From positions 1 through 26,024 of the IMG/VR virus record IMGVR_UViG_3300018046_000029: 26,024 bases of DNA. One strand, 5' to 3'. The first letter of the stretch is position 1. The number at the start of each line of letters is the position of its first letter. The notes beneath the pieces were generated by a model, which did no database searches, was not told where the DNA came from, and saw only the letters and a list, made by a program, of their open reading frames with translations. This document shows positions 1 to 6,287 of the stretch, in pieces. A program made the position numbers and the translations under genes. Source of the stretch: a virus.

Positions 1-1720
1 CCTTACTGAGCATCCTATCGTTGTTTCCCCTGAAGTTAGGGTTTGGTTTGCTTAGTGATTCTGGGACAGATCCTACCCATCCCCACCGTCCGGTCGGATA
101 CTGCTGCAAATGCAATCCCATCTTGCCATTCGGTGTTATCTGCTCCGGTGTGGGCGCCGTCACTGGTGGTGTTACTTCTGCTTGCGCTACTGCCTCACCA
201 GGAGCCGTTTCCTGGGGGGGTGCGAGTGCTTCTGGTGCAATTGTGCCTGCCGGGGGAGCTACCTCCGTTGGTGTGACCTCTGGGGCTACGCTGGGGACAA
301 CAGGCGGCGCTTCAGCAGGAGCTTCTTGGCCTGCCTGCGCCGGGAGTGCCTTCATCGGTTGAACGCCATTTCTGGCTGCTGCCTGCTCTGCCTGGAACTG
401 ATTATGGATGTCCTTCAGTTTCACGGTAAAATCAGCGTAAGCATCGTAGGCCGTCTTGGCCTGCGGAGAGTCATCACCGTACTTGGCCTTGGCATCAGTC
501 CACGCCTGTTTACTCTTCTGCCACTGATCCTTAATGCCCACGAACTGAGTTTGCAGGGAGTCATCGAAGTCCTTAACATCCGCATCGGAAGCCGGCCTGG
601 ATGACCAGCCCTGTCCTCTCTGCTCTCCGGGTTGCAATCCTTCCACCAGACCTGCCTGAGCGCCAAATCCGGCGCCCATTCCCCCGGCCTGCATCACACC
701 CTTGAGGTAGTCCTTCCACGTTTCCGTTTTATCCATAACGTCAAGAAGGCCGGAAGTGGCTTGCCCTGCTGCCATAGCGGGAGCCATCTTCGCAGCGCCG
801 CGGGCCACGCTTCCCAATACGCCCTGGCTGGCCGGGAGAATATTCCCGGTCAAAGGCTCTAATGCTTCACCAACACCATGAGTCACACCACCGAAGAGGA
901 GACCGCCAAGCGTCCCAAGAGCGGCCTGCGCTGCTGACTCTTTCCCCTCAATTGCCTTCCCGATGTTTTGTACTCCCGCCAGAGATCCGAAGGTGCCAAG
1001 ACTCTTTGCGATAGCAGATAGTTTCTCTGGACCTCCAGCCATTTCCGCTATCTTCGCCAACCAGGGAGCCACATCTTCTGCGCCAGCAGCGACACCTACG
1101 CCTGCTCCGGCCACTTCACCAGGGCCGAAAGCTGCAGCTACCAGGGGAACTAAACTACCCACTACCTGCCCGGCACCTCCAGCCAATTTCTCCCCTATGT
1201 TCTTGGGGGCGCCCTGCGCCTGTAATTCTTTGTTGACTTCGGGATCTAAGCCCAGAGTAGCATTCTGTAGCAAGTTGCCGAAGAAAGGCGTTCCGTATTC
1301 ATTGATTGGCGCTTCGATCTTTTGCTCTATAGGCGCAACGGCTGGAGTTTTCAGGTTCTGATTGCCAAATATCCCTCCGCCAAAAGGAGCATAAGGTGCT
1401 GGGGATGATGTTGGTGCCGGTTGTCCAGCTACCTGCACGTCGCCCATGCCAATATAGGGAGCAGGAGCGACAGCGTTCTTAACCTTGTCCCATTCGCTGC
1501 TTAACCTGCTAAGTAGAGAGGGCTGAGCCGGAGCAGCAGGCTTTTGAACCGGGACAGGGTTAACCGGTGGCACAGGCTGCTGTGCCTGTGCGGGTGCGGC
1601 AGTATTACCACCTTCGAGAAAGCTAAACCCCTTGTTGTAGTCATACTGCTGGGGTTCATTCTGCTGTGGTTGCTCTAAAAAGCTAAACCCCTGGCTATAA
1701 TCGTACTGCTGATCGGCCAT
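1..1720 (-). CDS. Large Ala/Pro/Gly-rich virion protein, probable ejection protein (partial, runs off window start)
   Basis: The frame is open from ATG 1718-1720 to base 1 with no stop, giving at least 573 codons; the C-terminus lies outside the window. GGAG lies 6 bases before the ATG. The protein opens with a duplicated motif, QQYDYxxGFSFLE, at residues 4-16 and 24-36. A Pro/Ala-rich linker follows. Around residues 175-260 there is a hydrophobic Gly/Ala-rich segment of glycine-zipper type, with runs such as GAGVGVAAGA, that could cross or insert in a membrane. A charged helical stretch (KDQWQKSKQAWTDAKAKYGD) and another Pro/Ala/Val-rich stretch come later. It is the last visible member of the gene group 4940 to 1. 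No enzyme domain is recognised. The ejection-protein role is inferred from position, composition and the glycine-rich hydrophobic core. Confidence 0.8.
   Translation of the reverse strand, partial: MADQQYDYSQGFSFLEQPQQNEPQQYDYNKGFSFLEGGNTAAPAQAQQPVPPVNPVPVQKPAAPAQPSLLSRLSSEWDKVKNAVAPAPYIGMGDVQVAGQPAPTSSPAPYAPFGGGIFGNQNLKTPAVAPIEQKIEAPINEYGTPFFGNLLQNATLGLDPEVNKELQAQGAPKNIGEKLAGGAGQVVGSLVPLVAAAFGPGEVAGAGVGVAAGAEDVAPWLAKIAEMAGGPEKLSAIAKSLGTFGSLAGVQNIGKAIEGKESAAQAALGTLGGLLFGGVTHGVGEALEPLTGNILPASQGVLGSVARGAAKMAPAMAAGQATSGLLDVMDKTETWKDYLKGVMQAGGMGAGFGAQAGLVEGLQPGEQRGQGWSSRPASDADVKDFDDSLQTQFVGIKDQWQKSKQAWTDAKAKYGDDSPQAKTAYDAYADFTVKLKDIHNQFQAEQAAARNGVQPMKALPAQAGQEAPAEAPPVVPSVAPEVTPTEVAPPAGTIAPEALAPPQETAPGEAVAQAEVTPPVTAPTPEQITPNGKMGLHLQQYPTGRWGWVGSVPESLSKPNPNFRGNNDRMLSK
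1613..1711 (-). repeat. Tandem 39-bp coding repeat (QQYDYxxGFSFLE twice)
   Basis: Bases 1673-1711 and 1613-1651 encode the same 13-residue motif, 20 residues apart. Eleven of 13 residues match; only the two positions after QQYDY differ (SQ versus NK). The DNA differs mostly at third codon positions, so the peptide appears to be kept by selection rather than copied recently. It lies at the extreme N-terminus of the large protein. It may be a docking or packaging peptide; that role is inference. Confidence 0.75.
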
Positions 1721-1741
1721 AGTGATCTCCTATTGCCGGAT

Positions 1742-2506
1742 TTAAAGTAAGCTCTTTATCAACCCTAGCAGACCGCCAGTGTTCGCTGTCGGTGCCGGCG
1801 CCGGAGGACCAGGGTTAGGGCTAGGAGGGCCGGGCTTACCTACCACAGTTCCCTCGTCTTTGTATAATTGTACAGCATAAGCATGCGCTTGTGCTGGCGT
1901 CACACCATTCTGGGTGAGTACATTGGCCTCGCCATCGATCATCTTCTCAACTTGAGCCTGCGTATATCCCTGATCGTGCCAACTGCTGATCGCTTGCTGC
2001 ACCTTACTGAGCGCATCGGTTTTTGCTTGAGTAGTCGTCGGCTTGTCTACTTTTTCCTGATCTATGGTGTTCTTCCCGGTCAGGTAATCCATATACTGCT
2101 GCCCGTAAGCCTGATTCTGGGCGTTCTCCTGCTTCTCGTAATCCAACTGCTGCTGGGTATAAGGCACATAGGTGCCCCCGCCGTTATTGGGGCCTACGCC
2201 CATAGAACCAATGGCATTCTGCAAATTGTCCCACCAGGAGTTATTTGTCCCTTCATCGTCGCCGTATTGCTGCTGCTGCAACCCCTGGGTTATATTGTCG
2301 GCAAACTGAACCGCCTTCGGATCTGCCTTGCCGGTCGAATCTGTCTGAGAAGGGAACATCGTCGCGCTCATGGAGAATCCCCCGGGGGATTGACCGGCTA
2401 CCTGCACCCCTGGATTGTTGTATTGCAGATTGCCAAAGCTGATGCTCGGGTCTGCTGCCAATGCTTTCTTTTGAATCAGGGCATTTTGCTGGGTGATTGT
2501 CGGCAT
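1742..2506 (-). CDS. Gln-rich virion-associated protein, unknown function (254 aa)
   Basis: ATG at 2504-2506 with AGGAGG about 9 bases upstream. The protein is hydrophilic. It contains a Q-run (GLQQQQYGDD) near residue 75, a Tyr/Gln-rich helical stretch (QQQLDYEKQENAQNQAYGQQYMDYL, about 118-142), a helical section with ISSWHDQGYTQAQVEKMIDG (about 168-187), and a C-terminal PGPPSPNPGPPAPAPT linker followed by a short hydrophobic tail GGLLGLIKSLL. The tail could be an amphipathic anchor. It lies in the same operon as the SLT-domain protein and the large partial protein, with short intergenic gaps. No family is recognised; an ejection or core protein role is inferred from context only. Confidence 0.75.
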   Translation of the reverse strand: MPTITQQNALIQKKALAADPSISFGNLQYNNPGVQVAGQSPGGFSMSATMFPSQTDSTGKADPKAVQFADNITQGLQQQQYGDDEGTNNSWWDNLQNAIGSMGVGPNNGGGTYVPYTQQQLDYEKQENAQNQAYGQQYMDYLTGKNTIDQEKVDKPTTTQAKTDALSKVQQAISSWHDQGYTQAQVEKMIDGEANVLTQNGVTPAQAHAYAVQLYKDEGTVVGKPGPPSPNPGPPAPAPTANTGGLLGLIKSLL

Positions 2507-2519
2507 TTCAGACTACCTC

Positions 2520-2843
2520 CTATCTCTTTACGGCCAGAGCCTGCTGCAAGTTCTGTAACAACTGCGGAGGGACTTGTGAAGGCTGTTGTGGTGCAGCCTT
2601 AGGGGCTGCTGCCTGCAAAGAGTTAATAACATCCTGCAAGGTCATCCCCTTTGCCAGCGCAGTTTGCAGTATCGGCAAGAATATAGCGACCATGTTGGGC
2701 TGCATTGGCATCTGAGCGCCAGGCTGTTGTGCCGGCATTCCTGCGGGTATCCCTGGTCTAGCCATCGGTTGCCCTGCCGGCTGTCCCTGGGGCGGCATCG
2801 GTTGTTGTGGCATTCCTTGTGGAATAGGCTGACGCATGGACAT
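2520..2843 (-). CDS. Small Gln/Pro/Met-rich protein, probable virion component (107 aa)
   Basis: ATG at 2841-2843 with GGAGG 10 bases upstream. The N-terminal half is a low-complexity PQGMPQQPMPPQGQPAG-type sequence (residues 6-50). The C-terminal half is helical, with MVAIFLPILQTALAKGMTLQDVINSLQ (about 51-77) followed by a Gln/Pro linker and QLLQNLQQALAVKR. The hydrophobic part could be a helix that packs against partners. The gap to the flanking genes is 13 and 21 bases. No family is recognised. The compositional match to its neighbours suggests the same particle compartment. Confidence 0.7.
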   Translation of the reverse strand: MSMRQPIPQGMPQQPMPPQGQPAGQPMARPGIPAGMPAQQPGAQMPMQPNMVAIFLPILQTALAKGMTLQDVINSLQAAAPKAAPQQPSQVPPQLLQNLQQALAVKR

Positions 2844-2864
2844 ATCTGAATCGCCTCCATTATT

Positions 2865-3587
2865 TTAATATCCGTGATAAGATCCGCTCATAAGCCCCGG
2901 TATGTTGGCCGGAGATCCGTACCTGCTCTTGATGTAATTTATCGCGGCTACGGCATTGGCTACCGGGTCGTTGATGTTGGTCATGCCTGGCGCCGCATTG
3001 GCCTTGAACGTCGAAGGGAGTGTCTGCAAAAAGCCAGTCGCGTGTTCCCCGCCTACGGCTGTCGGATTGATCGCATTGGGATCGCCGCTTGCGTTCTCAC
3101 GCTGCACCAGTTGATTCAGATATGGCGCCCAACTTGCATCCACACCGGTTATCTGCATGGCGGTCTGTATGGTCGGGTTCGTCGTTCCCCCAGCGCTGGC
3201 AGGAGCAGGAGTACCCTGGCCTCCACTACTTGCCGGGCTTGGTAGCATCCCGTTTTGTAGGTAGTATTGCAGATTCTGAACCAGGGTGCTGGGTGTGGGC
3301 ACACCGGCTACGGTCTGCGATGTATTATCCTGCGGCAAATTCGGCGCTGACGGTTGAATATTAGGTGCCTGCTCCTGATTCTGAGGGGCTGCCGGCTGAG
3401 GCATAGGTGGTCCTTGCACGGACTGACCACCACCTGCCCCCATCTGCACCTTCGGAATACCGCCCGATGGCGCAATAGAATAGGGCATCGCCCCGGTCTG
3501 GGTCTGCATCAGGTCTTGCATACTTGACTGTCTCTGCGCCAGTTGAGTGAGCATGTTCTGTATGTTCGGGCTGAGTGTAAGCGGCAT
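2865..3587 (-). CDS. Virion-associated lytic transglycosylase-like (SLT) protein (240 aa)
   Basis: Predicted peptidoglycan cleaver carried in the particle. ATG at 3585-3587, with GGGGGT about 7 bases upstream, overlapping the region just after the stop of the 446-aa gene. Residues 1-140 are Gln/Pro/Ala-rich and disordered. Residues about 150-230 resemble the SLT/goose-lysozyme fold found at the ends of phage tail proteins: VQRENASGDPNAINP places a likely catalytic Glu at 164, GFLQTLPSTF at 185-194 matches the conserved motif, and NINDPVANAVAAINYIKSRYG (205-224) is the usual following helix. The domain ends at the C-terminus with GLMSGSYHGY. Family knowledge: such domains open a local hole in the wall for DNA entry. 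The catalytic role is inferred from motifs. Confidence 0.82.
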   Translation of the reverse strand: MPLTLSPNIQNMLTQLAQRQSSMQDLMQTQTGAMPYSIAPSGGIPKVQMGAGGGQSVQGPPMPQPAAPQNQEQAPNIQPSAPNLPQDNTSQTVAGVPTPSTLVQNLQYYLQNGMLPSPASSGGQGTPAPASAGGTTNPTIQTAMQITGVDASWAPYLNQLVQRENASGDPNAINPTAVGGEHATGFLQTLPSTFKANAAPGMTNINDPVANAVAAINYIKSRYGSPANIPGLMSGSYHGY

Positions 3588-3599
3588 TTCGTGACCCCC

Positions 3600-4940
3600 T
3601 TATCCCTGCGCCGTGGCAACCTGGACACTGGTGTATGCGCCAGGCGATCCACCGGTGATCTTATAGTAACTGCCGCCGACACTCACGATTGCCCCGATGG
3701 GTAGCGAAGTCGTTGTGCGGCCACTTGCGTCTATGGTGATCGGTATCACCTGCCCAGTAGTAGGATCGTATGCCGTGTCTGCGGTGCCGGCAGTAGGACC
3801 GGATGCCGGGGTGGTACTGGTTGTAGCAGGCGTGTTTGTCGCTCCCCCTGATACTGTCCCGGTATTGTTCACTGTCGGCGTAGTCACGGTCGGGCTGGTT
3901 GTGCCCGTTGTTGCGCCCGTTCCCCCCGTCACCGAGCCAGCTAACTGTAACTGCACACCCAATTCATTCAGGGACAATGCGGCATTGAGCATCCCCTGAA
4001 GATCGCTGTTCTGCGCCGAAGTGTAGTATTCATTCAGGCTCTCGGCATACTGAGAGGCAAGTTGGCCTTGCTGGGTGGAAAGGCTTGTCTGCTGATTGGC
4101 AATGTTTGATTCCGTGGTTCCCAGGGCGTTTATGGCTGATTGCTGCTCTGCTGTCGATTGAGCTTCGGCGGCGTTGACCTGCTCCATGATCGGCGTCTGT
4201 AACTGCTGCTCATCATAGTCATAGACCCCGCTCGTACCTGCGCCCCTGGCTGCGGCATCAGCTTGAGCCTGCTGCCCGGCGTTAGTGAGCATCGTCTGTG
4301 CCTCTTCAGGAAGTTGAGAATTGGCCGCCTGTATCTGTGAAATCTGCCCCTGCTCTGCGGTCTGGGCAGAAGCAAGCTGGTTCTGTAAGGCCGTAAGTTG
4401 GGGATCAACCTGAAGCTGGGCATACTGATTAGCCAGGGTACTCTGCTGGGCGGCTGTCGGTGCGGTACTTGATGTAGTCGTGCCTAGAAGGCTGGTGATC
4501 GCTGCTTGCAACTGAGTAAGTAGGCTATTGGTGGAACTAACGGGAGCGGTCGACGTGCTTGTGCCTGCCCCTGTTGTGCTGCTTGTTGTGCCAGCAGTGC
4601 TAGTTGGTGCCGGGGTTGCTGCCGCAGCTGGTGTCGAACTCGTCGAAGGTTTGCTGCTTGTGTTCGTCCCTGCCCCGGTGGTAGCCGTTGGTGTATTGGC
4701 AGTAGTAACGGGCGTGGTCGAGTACGTAGATGCCCCGGTGCTCGTTGTCGGCGTCGATACTATCTGGCCATTTGCATTGACCTTGGCTCCAACGGGATAG
4801 GCGGGGTTGCTGCTCTGAGTAACCACTCCGTTGTAGGCAGACCAGTTACTTCCCGCCATGATCCCGGCGCCAGTGCTCGGGGTAGCAGTAGTGGTCGACG
4901 GCTTGCTGTTACTGGAAGAGGTTCCCGCGCTGCTGCTCAT
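3600..4940 (-). CDS. Thr/Ser/Ala-rich coiled-coil virion protein (446 aa)
   Basis: The ATG at 4938-4940 directly abuts the TAA of the GNAT-like gene, with GGGGGTG upstream inside that gene. Residues 1-150 are Ser/Thr/Ala low complexity. Residues about 150-330 are Gln/Ala-rich and helical with heptad-like spacing (QLQVDPQLTALQNQLASAQTAEQGQISQ region). A second Thr/Gly-rich linker follows. A small C-terminal beta domain contains SLPIGAIVSVGGSYYKITGG. The architecture of two disordered arms around a long helix bundle suits an internal or neck-associated phage protein. Homology is not recognised. It is first in the run of putative ejection proteins. The repetitive Thr codons are the reason for a long antisense open frame here, which is ignored. 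Confidence 0.78.
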   Translation of the reverse strand: MSSSAGTSSSNSKPSTTTATPSTGAGIMAGSNWSAYNGVVTQSSNPAYPVGAKVNANGQIVSTPTTSTGASTYSTTPVTTANTPTATTGAGTNTSSKPSTSSTPAAAATPAPTSTAGTTSSTTGAGTSTSTAPVSSTNSLLTQLQAAITSLLGTTTSSTAPTAAQQSTLANQYAQLQVDPQLTALQNQLASAQTAEQGQISQIQAANSQLPEEAQTMLTNAGQQAQADAAARGAGTSGVYDYDEQQLQTPIMEQVNAAEAQSTAEQQSAINALGTTESNIANQQTSLSTQQGQLASQYAESLNEYYTSAQNSDLQGMLNAALSLNELGVQLQLAGSVTGGTGATTGTTSPTVTTPTVNNTGTVSGGATNTPATTSTTPASGPTAGTADTAYDPTTGQVIPITIDASGRTTTSLPIGAIVSVGGSYYKITGGSPGAYTSVQVATAQG

Positions 4941-5456
4941 TTACTGCACCCCCGCTTTCCAGGCATCATAATGTTCCTTTAATACTTCGTACCATTTGAT
5001 GTCATATAGTTGGCCGTCATACAGCTTGGTGTCTCTTGTAAACGTGCCGACTATCCTACCCCCAAGCCTGGCTACACTGGCGTCATGCAGCTTCTCTGCG
5101 GGGTTGCCTACGATCACGCACCATACAACCCTCTGCGCCCCATATTGCTCAAACAGAGAGCGGAAAAACGCCTTGCGGTCGGCAGAAAAAGCCTCGTTTC
5201 TGTCCTCAAAGTTAATTATCTGAAGGTCAAAGGCTGTATTTGTTTCCCTGTCTATCCTGCACCCGAAATAACCCATCAGGTGTCTGTCACCCTCTGCGAT
5301 GCTCACAAATTGTAACCCATCGCGAGAATTGTTATAGATGGGAAGGCAGTAGTCTATCGCGGTGCCTGTCCGGTAGAACTTGAAATGATCCTGAAACGCT
5401 ATCTCGACAAAGCGTTCCTGTAAAACATTGGTGTGTTTGATGGCTAGATCCAGCAT
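4941..5456 (-). CDS. GNAT-like acyltransferase-fold protein (171 aa)
   Basis: ATG at 5454-5456, one base after the stop of the 81-aa gene, with GGCAGG about 7 bases before it. The C-terminal part, RLGGRIVGTFTRDTKLYDGQ followed by LYDIKWYEVLKEHYD (about 128-163), has the pattern of the last strands of GNAT acetyltransferases (a Gly-rich turn, then a strand ending in an aromatic). A central YFGCRIDRETNTAFDLQIINF looks like the paired middle strands. GNAT-like proteins are encoded among structural genes of other podoviruses. The acceptor is unknown, and the acetyl-CoA loop is not clearly canonical, so it may be a non-enzymatic structural relative. Confidence is high that it is a gene and moderate for the fold. 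Confidence 0.7.
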   Translation of the reverse strand: MLDLAIKHTNVLQERFVEIAFQDHFKFYRTGTAIDYCLPIYNNSRDGLQFVSIAEGDRHLMGYFGCRIDRETNTAFDLQIINFEDRNEAFSADRKAFFRSLFEQYGAQRVVWCVIVGNPAEKLHDASVARLGGRIVGTFTRDTKLYDGQLYDIKWYEVLKEHYDAWKAGVQ

Positions 5457-5457
5457 A

Positions 5458-5703
5458 TTAAACCTGCCCCCCGTTTTGAAGTAGATTTAATTCAGGGTTA
5501 AACAGCTTGATTATCTGAGCTACCGTAGCAGCCTTTTCCCCGAGGAATAGCTTGCAATTGTCGAAATGGCTGTATTCAATACTGAAATCGCCGGTATTGA
5601 TCAGGATTTCGCACTCATGGAAGGAGCACGCCCACCAGGAAGCGCCATCCAGGAGTATTTTTTGTTTTTCGTAAATCTCATCTCGCAGTTGAGGTCTGAG
5701 CAT
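5458..5703 (-). CDS. Small Cys/aromatic-rich protein, unknown function (81 aa)
   Basis: The frame is open back to TTG 5751, but AAAGGGTGA stands 5 bases before ATG 5701-5703, so that start is chosen. The longer start would overlap the divergent CHAP promoter. The central part WWACSFHECEILI, followed by FSIEYSHFDNCKLFLGEKAATVAQIIKLF, alternates F..C and strand-like residues in a way that recalls a short pentapeptide-like or beta-solenoid turn, followed by a helix. No enzyme motif is seen. It is the first minus-strand gene after the tailspike and is probably co-transcribed with the GNAT-like gene. Confidence 0.65.
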   Translation of the reverse strand: MLRPQLRDEIYEKQKILLDGASWWACSFHECEILINTGDFSIEYSHFDNCKLFLGEKAATVAQIIKLFNPELNLLQNGGQV

Positions 5704-5730
5704 TTCATTCACCCTTTCTGATAAATATAC

Positions 5731-5759
5731 TTGACAGCCAGTGAATACCAATTTAGTAT
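5731..5759 (+). promoter_or_regulatory. Sigma70-type promoter for the CHAP gene
   Basis: A perfect -35 TTGACA (5731-5736), a 17-base spacer and -10 TAGTAT (5754-5759). The expected start near 5766 lies just before the AAAGGAG ribosome site (5767-5773). The region is the only gap between the divergent CHAP gene and the 81-aa gene. An autonomous host-type promoter is unusual inside a phage late region and is typical of independently expressed accessory genes. Confidence 0.75.
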
Positions 5760-5783
5760 GAAGGCGAAAGGAGCGTGAACCGC

Positions 5784-6287
5784 ATGAAGAAAATTATTCC
5801 GATTATCGTGTTGCTGATGATGCTTTTTGCAAGCCCGGCGTGGGCTGGCGTCTGCCTTCCTTCAATCTTTTCTGATCGGCCTTTTGTTGCACCTCCCTAC
5901 TCGCTTTATGGAGGCGGTAATTGCACTTGGTTTGCCTGGGAAATGGCCTATCAGTATTATGGAGTCAAGTTGCCTTATGCCGGAAACGCTAAAGAATGGG
6001 TATCATTAAACGGTCAAGACGTCTCTGTTGGTGACGCTGTTTACCGCATTTCCTTATCGGATAAACTCGAGCCCTACAGCATTGCTGTTTGGCAAGATGG
6101 CTTTTATGGTCATGTTGCTTGGGTTGAGAATCGCTTAGAATTTGGCCTGCCTACCATGTTGCAAAGTTTGATGTACCCGCCTGTAACAATCTCGCAGGCT
6201 CCTAATATGTACTGGCACGACTGTTTCTGGAAAGAGGCAGGTTCTTTCCCCCCTGCTCAATACCTGATATTTAGCTTGGCGTCGTAG
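5784..6287 (+). CDS. Exported CHAP-domain peptidoglycan hydrolase (167 aa)
   Basis: AAAGGAG (5767-5773) is 10 bases before ATG 5784; the in-frame GTG at 5775 is too close to it. Residues 1-21 form a classic Sec signal peptide: MKK, a hydrophobic core, then SPAWA|GV. The mature part has CHAP motifs: GGGNCTWFAW with the nucleophile Cys at about 47, GNAKEWV, GDAV, and SIAVW...YGHVAWVE with His about 110 and Glu about 115. CHAP proteins are Cys amidases or endopeptidases acting on wall peptides. The usual C-terminal wall-binding domain is absent. The gene opposes its neighbours, has its own promoter, and its last 17 bases overlap the tailspike end. It could be a signal-peptide endolysin, or an accessory protein acting outside the cell. 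Confidence 0.88.
   Translation: MKKIIPIIVLLMMLFASPAWAGVCLPSIFSDRPFVAPPYSLYGGGNCTWFAWEMAYQYYGVKLPYAGNAKEWVSLNGQDVSVGDAVYRISLSDKLEPYSIAVWQDGFYGHVAWVENRLEFGLPTMLQSLMYPPVTISQAPNMYWHDCFWKEAGSFPPAQYLIFSLAS

Noticed and set aside
1868-2602. 244-codon + strand frame with hydrophobic runs
   Set aside because: Antisense to two well-supported genes with good ribosome sites; hydrophobicity comes from complementing Gln/Pro codons.
3697-3999. Valine-rich + strand frames opposite the 446-aa gene (also 4528-4800)
   Set aside because: They mirror Thr/Ala repeats of the 446-aa protein and are not membrane proteins.
5704-5751. TTG start of the small Cys-rich gene
   Set aside because: It would run through the divergent promoter; ATG 5703 has a proper ribosome site.
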